A DNA stretch of 35,231 nt. Origin: a virus. The position numbers and the translations under genes are program-made. The notes beneath the pieces are model-generated. The model was not told the DNA's origin, made no database searches, and saw only the letters and a list, made by a program, of their open reading frames with translations. Every line of letters starts with the position of its first letter. The first letter of the stretch is position 1. The stretch is from positions 1 to 35,231 of IMG/VR virus record IMGVR_UViG_3300043137_000334. One strand, 5' to 3'. Of the stretch, positions 12,752-21,883 are shown one piece after another.

Positions 12752-15700
12752 TTAGCAGTAGGTGATGATGATTGCCAAGCCGCCGCCCCCTGCGCCACCA
12801 GCGCCAGAGGCAAAGCCGTTGTCGGAAGCAGAGCCGCCGCCGCCACCGCCGCCGGGGAATCCTCCGACTGCGCCAGCCATTCCGGCGATAGCCGTGCGAT
12901 AGGCTCCGCCGCCGCCGCCAGTACCGCCGCCAGAGGCTCCGCCTGCGACTCCAGCCGTAGGAGGAACGCCAGCGGTTGTTCCGCCGGTGCCACCAGCAAA
13001 AGCAGGTAGACCGGAAGCCGTAGTTGCCGTTTTTCCTCCACCATTACCACCTGTGGTAGAAATAGCAGACGTAGACTGGCCAGCGCCTCCGCCTCCTCCA
13101 GTTGCCGCGAAGGCGCTGGTCGCAAGAATAGGTGCTGCGTTACTTCCGCCGGTCACTGCGCCGTTGGCGCCAACACCGGATGTGACAGCGGTTGAGCCAG
13201 GAACCCAACCTTGCTTATTTGTTCCAGCCGTTCCAGCTGTGGTAGAGCCACCTGATCCCAAATTACCTCCGGCTGCCGTGAAGATAGAAAAAGTAGTATT
13301 GCCTCCGGCGCCTCCGTTGCCTCCCGCCGTGGTATCAGCCGAGGCGCTTGCACCACCTGTGCCTCCGGCGCCAACAACAACGGTTTCAGTAGCTCCAAGC
13401 GTAGATGCGGGAACGCGCGCAAGCAAAAAGGCAGCACCACCAGCTCCGCCTCCGCCAGATCGGTTCGTAGAAACCGCATATCGGCCGCCTGCTCCGCCGC
13501 CGCCGCCGCCGCCGAACATGACAATTTCAACCCACTTGGCGTTGGCAGGCTTCGTCCATGTGAACGTGCCATCGGTCGTGAAAGCCTGATAGTCGGTCGA
13601 GGAGCCGCCGCCAGAGACAGTCGTCCATGTCGTGTTGTAGTTCGTGCCGTCCACCTTGGAGAGCACCTGCCCCGTCGTGCCACCAGTCGGCAGCGGGTTC
13701 GCGTGGACGTGATCAGCGCGGGCGTAGCGCAGCGAAGTGCCGACTGCGGCAGTTCCGTCAGCCAAGGGAGTCGTGGAGGATGCCTGACCGACGACGAACG
13801 CCGTGGTCGCAAGTTCCGTGTTGTTGGTATCGACCGCTTCCGTCACGCCGTTGGTCGTGCCCTGGAGCGTGGTCGTCGAGGTGCCGGTGGTCGAACCGAT
13901 GGCGATGTTCGTCGTCGAGCCAGCCACGCCGTTCGTGCCGATGTTGACGGCCTTGGTCGAGCCAGAGGCAGTCGCCCCTGTGCCTAGATTATAGGTAGCC
14001 GTTGCAGTAGACGTGCCGAGGTGAAGATTCTGGCCGTTCAGCGTAACCGTGCCACCATTGAAAATGACGTTATTATAAATGGTAACTACGCCAGCCCCGC
14101 CACCGTTCGTTCCGATGTTGATGTTACTGGTAGAGCCTGAGACAGAATTAGACCCGATGTTAATCGTGCGAGTCGAGCCAGATACTGTCGCACCCGTGCC
14201 GATGTTTACGGTCGAGTTGCCAGTATTGCTGCCAAACGTAAGGTCGGCCGCAGAAAATGTCTTCTGGCCGGTGATACCCTGAGTTGTAGTTCCGTCCACA
14301 AGCCATCGACTACTACCGCCGATTTGCACATAAAGTGCAGCGGTCGTCGTCCAAACGTCTCCGTTGACAGGGCTGGTCGGAGCGGCAGTGGCGTGCGGGA
14401 CGTTGAAGCCTGCATTGGTCGTCGTGCTAGCGATGGTGTTGACCTTGCCGTTCTGGTCGATGGCCACGAAGGACGTGTCCGAAGCCTGGTCATGCAGGGT
14501 CAGGATGTTGCCCGTGCCAGCCTGCTGGATGAAGAGCGCCGCGCCTCCCGAGTTCGTCGTGATCGTGACGTTGCCGGTCAGGGCAGGGCTGGCAAGCGGT
14601 GCAAGGCCAGAGATGTCAGCCGAGACGAGGAACGAGGAAGGGTTACCAGTCAGCGGGTAGTAGGACGAGGCCGCGGTCGCAGCAGAGATGCCGGCCGATG
14701 TCTGTACACTCGCGTCGCTGAAGGTGATGCCGACAGGCGGGATCAGTACTTCGGTATCGTAGAAGCGCGCAATCGGTACATTCGACGCATCACGGATTAG
14801 GACGCCCTTATTAGACAGGTTGTTGGAAACCGTGTAAATGCCACCGACAGGGAACGCGATAGACGCGTTATTGTTCATCGTGCCTCCGCTCTTCGACAAG
14901 TACGTCGAGGCCGCGTCGCTGGTGGTCAGCAAGCCGAGCGCGCTGAAGGTCTTGTTCTTCCAGAGGTCGGTCGAGGACTCGTAAGCCAGGAGGTCGTTGT
15001 TGGCCAGCGTGCCGATCGCCACGTCGTGCAGCTCGTTCAGCTCGTAGCCGTTCTGGACAGCCACGAGAATCTTGCCCTGCGTGGGGTGCGCGCGGACCAC
15101 GATGCCGACGTAAACGAGGTGCTGCGGGGCGGACGGCTTGGTGGTCGTGTAACCACCGGCTACCGTCGGAGAGAGGTAAAGTTGAACGCCTTCGGTCAGC
15201 GCCGAGGTGTCGATGTTCTCCAGATCGCCTCGGACGATGACATAGCCGAAGCCGTTGTTCGCGATGGCCTCCCTGACGAAGCCGATGGTCTGGGCGGAGT
15301 TCGCGTCATTGTTGGCCTGAGCCAGCGAGATGAGGGGCGTATTGCCGGTAGCGCCGGAGATGTAGACGATGGAGCCGGCAGGGACGGACGAGCCGGTCTG
15401 GTTACGGACGTAGACCTCGAGGTTCTTGGCGACAGCCGTGCCGCCTGCAAGAGCAGCCTGGACGAAAGCCGTGGTCGCGATGGAGGTGTCGTTATCGCCG
15501 AAGGTGGGGGTGACCGCCCGAGCGTCGCCGGTGAAAAGCGGGCTGGAAAGCGGCGCGTAGGCCGACAGGTCAATCGTCAGGTTTCCGGTCGTGACCGACA
15601 GGGGAGACGAGACGCTGGAGATGTAGTCCGCACCAGCCGAGACCACATCCCAAGCGCCGTTCTTACGCGCATACTGCGAGCCGTCCGAGGGGGCGTCATT

Positions 15701-16579
15701 GACGACGGCCAAGGTGCCGAGGCCAAGGTTGGTCCGGGCCGTCGAGGTCGAGGCGAGGCCGGACAGATTGCCAGCCTTGGATAGATAGTCCGACATACCC
15801 GACAGGGTCTGGTAGGTCGAGGCCGCAGCCGAAGTCGTCAGGTACGACGACATGCCAGACAGAGTCTGGTAAGTGGAGGCCGCCGTTGCGCTGGTCAGGT
15901 AGGGCGTCAGCGCCGAGGCCGTGATGAAGCCCGAAGGGTTGCTGGTGCTGTACTTGCCATTCAGCGCCGTCTGCAGATCGGTCTGGTTGGAAAGGGTGCC
16001 GGCGATAGTGCCCCACGTCGTCGCACCTGCAGGGCCAGGATAGGCGGTCGTCTGGACGGTCAGATCGGGAAAGGTGATGCCGGAAGATGCGACGATGACG
16101 GTCTCGCTCGTCGAAGTGTCCCAGACCTGAAGGCCGTTGCTGGCATCGACCTGGGCATGGGCGGTACCGTTGTCCATGAACACCGAATAAAACTCGGCTT
16201 CGGCGTTCGTCCCAAGGTTGATGTTTTCGCGGGCAATATTGACATCAGCCAGCCCGGACAGATTCCCAGCCTTGGTCAGGTAGCCCGTAAGCGCCGCAGA
16301 GGTAATGAATCCGTCCGGGTTGCTGGTAGAGTACTTACCGTTGAGCGCCGTCTGCAGGTCCGTTTGAGCGGACAGGGTGCCCGTAATGGTACCCCACGTC
16401 GAGCCGGGTCCAGGAGGGCCGGGCTCGCCCTGCGGGCCTTGAATCCCCTGCTGGCCTTGACTGCCCTGCGGGCCGGGGACGCCGACGCTCCCAGAGAGGG
16501 TTCCGGCCACCGTGCCAGACAAGGCGCCGTTGACCGTGCCGAAGGTGTTCTCCGTCGAGGTGATGGTTCCGTAGGGCAT
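12752..16579 (-). CDS. Tail fibre / receptor-binding protein with collagen-like and glycine-rich domains, 1275 aa
   Basis: A collagen-like run of G-x-y triplets lies at about residues 33-58. It is followed by duplicated modules (TDLQTALNGKYSTSNP with GFIT and KAGNLSGLA), and fibre signatures DNDTSIATTAFV and NNTELATTAFV. A block of NIGTGAT/INIGSN repeats (about 790-920) looks like beta-helix or intertwined stem. The C-terminal ~230 residues start WVEIVMFGGGGGGG and are full of glycine runs, like the glycine-rich receptor-binding tips of known fibres and adhesins. It should form a trimeric fibre binding the host surface. ATG 16579 follows TAATTT. Confidence 0.9.
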   Translation of the reverse strand: MPYGTITSTENTFGTVNGALSGTVAGTLSGSVGVPGPQGSQGQQGIQGPQGEPGPPGPGSTWGTITGTLSAQTDLQTALNGKYSTSNPDGFITSAALTGYLTKAGNLSGLADVNIARENINLGTNAEAEFYSVFMDNGTAHAQVDASNGLQVWDTSTSETVIVASSGITFPDLTVQTTAYPGPAGATTWGTIAGTLSNQTDLQTALNGKYSTSNPSGFITASALTPYLTSATAASTYQTLSGMSSYLTTSAAASTYQTLSGMSDYLSKAGNLSGLASTSTARTNLGLGTLAVVNDAPSDGSQYARKNGAWDVVSAGADYISSVSSPLSVTTGNLTIDLSAYAPLSSPLFTGDARAVTPTFGDNDTSIATTAFVQAALAGGTAVAKNLEVYVRNQTGSSVPAGSIVYISGATGNTPLISLAQANNDANSAQTIGFVREAIANNGFGYVIVRGDLENIDTSALTEGVQLYLSPTVAGGYTTTKPSAPQHLVYVGIVVRAHPTQGKILVAVQNGYELNELHDVAIGTLANNDLLAYESSTDLWKNKTFSALGLLTTSDAASTYLSKSGGTMNNNASIAFPVGGIYTVSNNLSNKGVLIRDASNVPIARFYDTEVLIPPVGITFSDASVQTSAGISAATAASSYYPLTGNPSSFLVSADISGLAPLASPALTGNVTITTNSGGAALFIQQAGTGNILTLHDQASDTSFVAIDQNGKVNTIASTTTNAGFNVPHATAAPTSPVNGDVWTTTAALYVQIGGSSRWLVDGTTTQGITGQKTFSAADLTFGSNTGNSTVNIGTGATVSGSTRTINIGSNSVSGSTSNINIGTNGGGAGVVTIYNNVIFNGGTVTLNGQNLHLGTSTATATYNLGTGATASGSTKAVNIGTNGVAGSTTNIAIGSTTGTSTTTLQGTTNGVTEAVDTNNTELATTAFVVGQASSTTPLADGTAAVGTSLRYARADHVHANPLPTGGTTGQVLSKVDGTNYNTTWTTVSGGGSSTDYQAFTTDGTFTWTKPANAKWVEIVMFGGGGGGGAGGRYAVSTNRSGGGGAGGAAFLLARVPASTLGATETVVVGAGGTGGASASADTTAGGNGGAGGNTTFSIFTAAGGNLGSGGSTTAGTAGTNKQGWVPGSTAVTSGVGANGAVTGGSNAAPILATSAFAATGGGGGAGQSTSAISTTGGNGGGKTATTASGLPAFAGGTGGTTAGVPPTAGVAGGASGGGTGGGGGAYRTAIAGMAGAVGGFPGGGGGGGSASDNGFASGAGGAGGGGLAIIITYC
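15909..16020 (-). repeat. Fibre module repeat, copy 2
   Basis: This segment is about four-fifths identical by eye to 16292-16401 and encodes the same GTI-GTLS-TDLQTALNGKYSTSNP-GFIT unit. It shows that the fibre shaft grew by internal duplication. Confidence 0.75.
16292..16401 (-). repeat. Fibre module repeat, copy 1
   Basis: This copy lies just after the collagen-like segment and is paired with 15909-16020. Differences are mostly at third codon positions, so the protein unit is under selection. Confidence 0.75.
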
Positions 16580-16582
16580 AAA

Positions 16583-16897
16583 TTAGACGGTGACGGAGTC
16601 GATGATCTGCACGCGGAACACCTCGGTGCGGGAGATGCTCTCGCCCGGGAATACGAACTTGATATCCCACCTGCCAAGGCCAAGCGACCAGTTGGCGGTC
16701 GAGCCCGGATAGGAGCAGGTAAACGACAGGCCGTCCACGGCCTTCGTGATCGTGAGCTCGTACAGGTTGCCGCACTTGTCTTCCACCGTAGAGGTGAGGG
16801 TCGTCGCCAGCAGGTTCGCGGGGCCGGTTGTGCCAGGAGTCCAGACGAAATTGGCGGCAAAGGTGTTGCCCTGCGAGAGCGTGACGGTGTCGGACAT
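16583..16897 (-). CDS. Putative small tail protein (beta-rich), 104 aa
   Basis: The protein starts MSDTVTLSQGNTFAANFVW and is rich in beta-strand patterns, with two Cys (DKCGNLYELT, FTCSYPG). It resembles the small immunoglobulin-like or baseplate-edge proteins found before fibre genes, but no precise family is claimed. ATG 16897 follows ACAATAAGTAAG. An in-frame extension with a TTG start to 16963 would add 22 residues and cannot be excluded. It ends just before the fibre start. Confidence 0.68.
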   Translation of the reverse strand: MSDTVTLSQGNTFAANFVWTPGTTGPANLLATTLTSTVEDKCGNLYELTITKAVDGLSFTCSYPGSTANWSLGLGRWDIKFVFPGESISRTEVFRVQIIDSVTV

Positions 16898-16938
16898 CTT
16901 ACTTATTGTCCGAATTGGAAGGTTTACGGCGTAGCCGG

Positions 16939-16972
16939 GGGTTAACCCTGCCGAGATTGGCAAGGGGCAGGG
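16939..16972. promoter_or_regulatory. Inverted repeats in the gap before the small tail gene
   Basis: GGGTTAACCC (16939-16948) is a perfect 10-base palindrome. CCCTGCC (16946-16952) pairs with GGCAGGG (16966-16972). No T-run follows, so a terminator is unlikely; an operator or an RNA structure near the translation start is possible. The segment could also be coding if the upstream TTG start of the next gene is used. Confidence 0.3.
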
Positions 16973-16992
16973 GTGCGGATGCGCTTTCCTTA

Positions 16993-17472
16993 TCAGAATG
17001 CCGCGAACTTCCCGATGGAGTTCAAGGTGCCTTTATCTACGGAGCCGTCGCTAATCACCAAATATCCAGGCGTAGTCAAAAGCGGGGCGGTGATAGTTGC
17101 GCTGCCGTTCGTCAAAACAATCTCTTCTCCGACCAGCTCGGTGACTAGTTCAACCGTAGCCTTGCCGATGAAATTCAACTGGTTTCGGCCTGGCCTTGGG
17201 AATGGATCAGGAGGCTCAATCTTTGACTGGTAGAAATTCCAAATAGAAGGCTGCTGGATGAAGGATGATTCAGCCCTAAGCCTTGGGTTTCGGATAAGTC
17301 CGCTACCTGCGGCCGCCGCCCTTATTCCATCGGTCCCCATAAGGTATGTGATATTATAAGCAGACCACTCGTAACCAGATTCCCCTGATTCTTTTTGATC
17401 ATTCAGAATCCAGACGCAACGGAACTTGCCCCAAGTGGAGCAAGTGTAGCTGCTGCCGAGTAAGGTGCCCAT
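16993..17472 (-). CDS. Putative tail-tip protein, 159 aa
   Basis: The start overlaps the upstream stop as TAATG at 17472. The protein is beta-rich with aromatic residues and two Cys near the N-terminus (SSYTCSTWGKFRCVWI). A strand-rich C-terminal domain follows (VLTNGSATITAPLLTTPGYL, then VISDGSVDKGTL). No enzyme motif was seen. Position between the 763-aa tail protein and the fibre suggests a tail-tip or fibre-attachment role. Confidence 0.68.
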   Translation of the reverse strand: MGTLLGSSYTCSTWGKFRCVWILNDQKESGESGYEWSAYNITYLMGTDGIRAAAAGSGLIRNPRLRAESSFIQQPSIWNFYQSKIEPPDPFPRPGRNQLNFIGKATVELVTELVGEEIVLTNGSATITAPLLTTPGYLVISDGSVDKGTLNSIGKFAAF

Positions 17473-19763
17473 TAGACCTTCGCGAAGTAATAGGTTGCGA
17501 CACTTTCGCCGAACTTGATTCGGTCGGACCAAAGCGAACCGTTGACGAGCTGCACGATCTGTCCGTCCACGAGCTGCGCGATTGCGATATGGCCGGCGAT
17601 ATCCGTATCGTCCGGGACATCTGCGTCCGAGTCCGCAGTAACTTCCGAAGGGTAGACGGATGCGCCCGAAGTCGTGGTAGCGCAGATAAGGTAGATGTAA
17701 TCGTTGTTGGAAAGCGTGAACGTCGTCGTTCCGGTGAGCATGACGTTGTTGACCATGCCAAGGCACACGGAGTAGGAGTCCCCGGACTTCTTGACCTGGA
17801 ACGAGAATTCGCAGGTATTGTTGCAGCCGTCTTCCATGAAGTAGATATCGTAGAAGTCCTTGCGCGTATAAGCCGCCGGCGTCTCGTTGCTCACGATCCG
17901 CATGGGAGGATTGCTCAAGAATTGAGCTCCTGAGATGGTAAAAGCAGGGTCGCTTTTGTTGACCACCTGCTCCCATCCGCTGTTCTTGTTGATGTAGAAA
18001 GGGTCTTCAGACTCCTTCCAGCCTTCCTTGCTCAAGAGCTGGGTTCCGTTGAACTGCAGGGGAATCATCATCTCGAGCGACCCGGCATGATACTGCTCGA
18101 TTTCGTATTTCTTATCGAACCATGTAAGCTCGTTAGTATCGACTTCCAGTTTGTACTCACCGTCGTCGAGGTCGGTTCCCCAGTACTCGCGCATCTGCAG
18201 ATGGTTGATGTAGGTGACGTAGAAGGTGTAATTATCCACCTGTGACACCAAGATGTTGCGCTTGAGTTTGGGGATTTCCTGAAGGGCGAGATAAAGCTGC
18301 CGTGCATATTGGTCCTGCTGCGGATAAAAGTACGCCGACTTATCGCCGCTTGTGACGTCGTTATCGAATTTGAACCTGATGCCGCCGCCCTTCACTTCGC
18401 CGTTGAAAGTGATGATGTCGATGCGGTTGCGGGTGCCGTCGGCTTCCTGCAGCTTCTCGATGGTAACGGTTCCTGGCTCAACAGGAACGGCGGTAATCTT
18501 TGCGATCTTCTTGGCCGCGAAGCCGAACTTCATGGGGTTGAAGTAAGTCGTGTGACAGAAGCCCCAGTCCTTGCCCTCGAACTTGTTGGCATAACCGTCC
18601 ATGCGCTTGATGTTCGTAAGGTTGTAGTAATAGCCTGGGCCTGTCTCCTTGAAGCAGGGCGGAGCGTTGTCGGAATTAATCAGGCAAAGCACAGGGTATC
18701 CCCTGACGGCATCTCCTCCGCCAGAGTAAGTTGCCGGGTCCAAGTCCCAATACACCGCAAAGAGGGAATATTCAGATCCTCCTGCGGCGGGTAGGTCATA
18801 GCCTCCGCCGAGCATCCAATGGCTCGTTTCCACGTCGGCGTCGTTGTCGGTCTTGCCCGTGCCCGGTACGAAAGCCGTACAGCCTTCGTAGTATGCCTGG
18901 TACTGGTTGCTGATGGCACCCAGCTTGATTTCTGGCATATTGCTTACCGAGTAAGAAATCGAGCCCTTTCCAATCTTGAGGCACCAGAAATCCTCCTGTC
19001 CTACCACGACGCGGCCTTGGCTGCATTGGAACGGAGCAGGGGTCGCCTCCGGGGCCGGATACCATGTGGGAATCTGCGGGCCGGTCTTGACGGGCTCGAC
19101 CATCGTCAGCGTCCCGATGGCGCTTTGGTCAATGATCCATTGTTTGCTGATCGGGGCGAAGGAGATGGTGCCGATGGTGATCAGGTCGTACGCTGGGTAC
19201 TCATTCAGGCCGAGGTCGTCTTTGTCGATTACGGTATCAGGAATGACCGTCGGCAGCTTGTACATCCATTCGACGAAATCTTCGTCCGCATTGGCGATGA
19301 AGATGATAGGGTTGAAGTCCGTCTTCTGGTTATTGATTTGGACAAGGTAAATGCCGTACTTGCAGTAGGCGCCGGCCTCTCCTTTGTTATAGGGTAGCTG
19401 GTATCCTCCGGGGCCGTTTGGATTCGCCGTGCCGGACTCGCAATTGATGAAGGTCGATTCATCCGTGCCGACGATTCCGATTACTTCAGACGGAGGGATG
19501 CAAGATTTCGTGAACTTGCTCACCCAAACCTCATTCGCGCCGACGAGGTCCGTACAAAGCATGTTGCCTTGGACTACGGACAGCATGGTCTTGGTAGACT
19601 TCTCTTCTCCCTCGCCTACGGTGATGGTATTAAGGACAAGCTGGAACTGCTGCAGGGGAGCGCTTCCGCCTCCTTCCCATTCGCTCCATGGCTTCTCGAT
19701 GTTGAAATTAGTACCAAGGCTCGAGGAGGTGAATGTATAGCCTGTTCCCGGTTGAATCGTCAT
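17472..19763 (-). CDS. Large tail/tail-tip protein of unknown family, 763 aa
   Basis: This is the largest product of the tail block after the fibre. It has many aromatic and glycine residues and beta-strand patterns, several Cys (for example DGCNNTCEFSF near 665) and no membrane segment. I see no peptidase, lysozyme or known tail-hub motif. By order (tail completion, tube, tape measure candidate, 275-aa protein, this one, fibre) it should form the distal tail or hub. The C-terminal part (FSLAYL-free, ends SVATYYFAKV) gives no further clue. ATG 19763 lies four bases from the previous stop. Confidence 0.7.
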   Translation of the reverse strand: MTIQPGTGYTFTSSSLGTNFNIEKPWSEWEGGGSAPLQQFQLVLNTITVGEGEEKSTKTMLSVVQGNMLCTDLVGANEVWVSKFTKSCIPPSEVIGIVGTDESTFINCESGTANPNGPGGYQLPYNKGEAGAYCKYGIYLVQINNQKTDFNPIIFIANADEDFVEWMYKLPTVIPDTVIDKDDLGLNEYPAYDLITIGTISFAPISKQWIIDQSAIGTLTMVEPVKTGPQIPTWYPAPEATPAPFQCSQGRVVVGQEDFWCLKIGKGSISYSVSNMPEIKLGAISNQYQAYYEGCTAFVPGTGKTDNDADVETSHWMLGGGYDLPAAGGSEYSLFAVYWDLDPATYSGGGDAVRGYPVLCLINSDNAPPCFKETGPGYYYNLTNIKRMDGYANKFEGKDWGFCHTTYFNPMKFGFAAKKIAKITAVPVEPGTVTIEKLQEADGTRNRIDIITFNGEVKGGGIRFKFDNDVTSGDKSAYFYPQQDQYARQLYLALQEIPKLKRNILVSQVDNYTFYVTYINHLQMREYWGTDLDDGEYKLEVDTNELTWFDKKYEIEQYHAGSLEMMIPLQFNGTQLLSKEGWKESEDPFYINKNSGWEQVVNKSDPAFTISGAQFLSNPPMRIVSNETPAAYTRKDFYDIYFMEDGCNNTCEFSFQVKKSGDSYSVCLGMVNNVMLTGTTTFTLSNNDYIYLICATTTSGASVYPSEVTADSDADVPDDTDIAGHIAIAQLVDGQIVQLVNGSLWSDRIKFGESVATYYFAKV

Positions 19764-19766
19764 GGC

Positions 19767-20594
19767 TCAGATGTTTTTGTAAACGTCTACATCCCATCCG
19801 CGCTCGGCATAGCGGATTTCATAAGACACTTTGTAAAGCGTACCATAGGACTCCACGTTGACCTGAGAGAGAAGATTTCGATTTCCGACTCCTGGAGCAG
19901 TTCCCACTATAGCCCAGTCTGGAAGAATCTCCCAAGCCCCCCAAGAAGTACCAGCCGTCGCCGTATTCAGGTAGCCAAGAATATCGGAAACGAAAGCCAT
20001 TTCTGAGACGTAGATGGTTCCAGAATATGTAGTCGTCGTGGCGAGATACTGCGTCTTACCGTAAAACTGCTTATAACTTGGGTCGACGAAACCGATGAAG
20101 CGGCCGCCGTTCTCTTTCTCAAAACACGATCCGTTGAGACCGAGATAGGCCGGCGAGCCGTTCACGTTCGGAGCCAGGTTATCAGGACTGTCTTTAGTGT
20201 AAGGAGCAGGGCCTGCGATTGCTCCGAGGTATCCTGCTTGCCCGGTGAAAAAATTAGGATGCGAAGTAATGTTATCGGCGGTCAGTCCGTTAGCCCCGGA
20301 AGTGTTCGGATTGCTGAATGCCCCGCCGTTCACTTCCGGATTGATGCCGACGTAGTCGATACGCATCGTGGCCATGCCAAGATCGTCATAACTGATGCTG
20401 GACTTGTGCGCCTTCATGTAAGCGAAGGCAGACTTCGGGAACGCCTGGCCACGTACGTCAACGTCTGGAGCGTCGGAAGCGTTTACCTTGTAGGTGGCCG
20501 AACAGGTGTTCAAGCCGAAGCCATCTGACTGGATTGTCCATCCAGGCTGAAGTAGCTTGCTGCTGAGTTCTGATCCTTTATCTGATCGTGCCAT
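19767..20594 (-). CDS. Putative distal tail protein, 275 aa
   Basis: ATG 20594 follows TAATTT, the same leader as the fibre gene. The sequence is rich in Gly, Ser, Asn and Tyr with beta patterns (YLATTTTYSGTIYVSEMAFV) and ends in strands VESYGTLYKVSYEIRYAE. No domain is recognised. Its place right after the tape measure candidate is that of distal tail (Dit-like) proteins, but this is a positional inference. Confidence 0.65.
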   Translation of the reverse strand: MARSDKGSELSSKLLQPGWTIQSDGFGLNTCSATYKVNASDAPDVDVRGQAFPKSAFAYMKAHKSSISYDDLGMATMRIDYVGINPEVNGGAFSNPNTSGANGLTADNITSHPNFFTGQAGYLGAIAGPAPYTKDSPDNLAPNVNGSPAYLGLNGSCFEKENGGRFIGFVDPSYKQFYGKTQYLATTTTYSGTIYVSEMAFVSDILGYLNTATAGTSWGAWEILPDWAIVGTAPGVGNRNLLSQVNVESYGTLYKVSYEIRYAERGWDVDVYKNI

Positions 20595-20597
20595 AAA

Positions 20598-21347
20598 TTA
20601 GGATAGGGTTCGGATGTCGATTGGGTTCTTTGTGAAATCAACATCGGTGATACCAGAGCGAGACTGAGGGGTACGGATATAGTCAAGAATCTGCTGTTGG
20701 ATATCGGTCTGACGTGTGAGACTCTCAAGCACCGGGTTGGCTCCGACGCCGACGACGTTTGAGAAGCCCTCTGGCCCACGGAATGTAGTGTCCTTGCCCT
20801 GCATGGCTCCGGCCGCAGGGTTCGTCTTGATGTCTTCGGCGATCATGGCTTGGACTTGCTCTTGTGTGCCTTTATCTTTTGCAAGTGCCCTGACAATAGA
20901 AAGAGCGTCTGCGCCTGCATATGTTAAATGCTTTTTAACCATTTCTCGACCACGTGGATCTGTATCTAAAAACTGGCGAGTTGTAGTCTCACGCTGCGTC
21001 TTTGATTCTTCGGTTGTTTCCCTGGCGTTCTTCTCGTTGTTTCGCTTGTTCGCCCAGTACTTGTCCTCGGCTGACATCAGCTTGTTGGTTCCGTCGATGG
21101 CGGCCTGATTGGCCTCTTCCTGCTTACGTTGGTTATCTGCAATCATCTTGCCAATTAACGCCATGGCCGTGCTAAGCAGCGCCATGGGACCAAGGAAAGA
21201 AAGGAAGATGTCCTTGAAACCTGAGCCGAACCTTTTGCCGATTCCGTCCATCTGCTTGTCGAGACCTGCAACGGCGGCCTTAGCCCGCCCGGCTACCTGT
21301 TCGGCGTTGGTGTCGCCAGTGATGCTGAATTGTACGACGTTGCTCAT
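20598..21347 (-). CDS. Short tape-measure candidate, 249 aa
   Basis: The N-terminus VVQFSITGDTNAEQVAGRAK resembles the start of tape measure proteins. A GKRFGSGFKDIFLSFLGPMA segment and a hydrophobic helix (about 48-66) follow, then a long charged helical middle (about 75-130). It is far shorter than usual tape measures, so either the tail is short or this is only one part of the function. ATG 21347 overlaps the upstream gene as ATGA. Confidence 0.55.
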   Translation of the reverse strand: MSNVVQFSITGDTNAEQVAGRAKAAVAGLDKQMDGIGKRFGSGFKDIFLSFLGPMALLSTAMALIGKMIADNQRKQEEANQAAIDGTNKLMSAEDKYWANKRNNEKNARETTEESKTQRETTTRQFLDTDPRGREMVKKHLTYAGADALSIVRALAKDKGTQEQVQAMIAEDIKTNPAAGAMQGKDTTFRGPEGFSNVVGVGANPVLESLTRQTDIQQQILDYIRTPQSRSGITDVDFTKNPIDIRTLS

Positions 21348-21880
21348 TCGTTTTCGAGTTTTGAGATCATGTCTTCGTCTTCCTTGGTGAGCACCTTGAT
21401 ATCAGCGCCGTTACCGATTGCAAAGGAAGAGTGCAGCCAGATGGCCTGAGACTCCGGCATGGTCCAGGCACGCTCCTCTGACACGCCGTGACGCATGAGA
21501 TTGCAGACAACAGCAAGGACCCAAGGCATCCCGCTGGAATCGTTGTTCTTGGTCTTACGGTCCCAGAACTTAGGCCAAGCGTCGATGAGGACATACTCGG
21601 AGAAGCGGGACATTTGCTTGACGAAGTAATGCTCGGAGGCGCTCAGGCGTCCGAGGTAGTAATGGTCTTTCAAGCTCAGCTTGCCGATTGGCTCACCGGC
21701 GCAGATCTTCACCGCGATGAGCAGGTCGAGCGCACGAACCTCGCTTTTTTCCATGACGAACGGAGATTCAACCGCTTCCAGTTGAACGCGCCGAAGCAGG
21801 GAGAACGGTGAAACGAAACGGCCCAGCATCCTGATGCGAGGCGCTGGGTCCGTAAACGCGCTTATGAAGCGCGGGTCCAT
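21344..21880 (-). CDS. Putative tail assembly protein, 178 aa
   Basis: This is a mostly helical protein between the tail tube and tape measure candidates, where tail assembly chaperones sit. It contains LKDHYYLGRLSASEHYFVKQ and MPWVLAVVCNLMRHGVSEER with AWTMPESQAIWLH. I see no second frame giving a frameshifted G-GT-type extension, because the tape measure candidate begins inside its last codons. The family is not certain. Confidence 0.55.
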   Translation of the reverse strand: MDPRFISAFTDPAPRIRMLGRFVSPFSLLRRVQLEAVESPFVMEKSEVRALDLLIAVKICAGEPIGKLSLKDHYYLGRLSASEHYFVKQMSRFSEYVLIDAWPKFWDRKTKNNDSSGMPWVLAVVCNLMRHGVSEERAWTMPESQAIWLHSSFAIGNGADIKVLTKEDEDMISKLENE

Positions 21881-21883
21881 CCG

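Noticed and set aside
12987-13589. Long plus-strand proline-rich frame opposite the fibre C-terminus
   Set aside because: It is the antisense of glycine codons (GGN read backwards as NCC). Its proline/valine/alanine repetition follows the fibre gene, and it has no proper leader.
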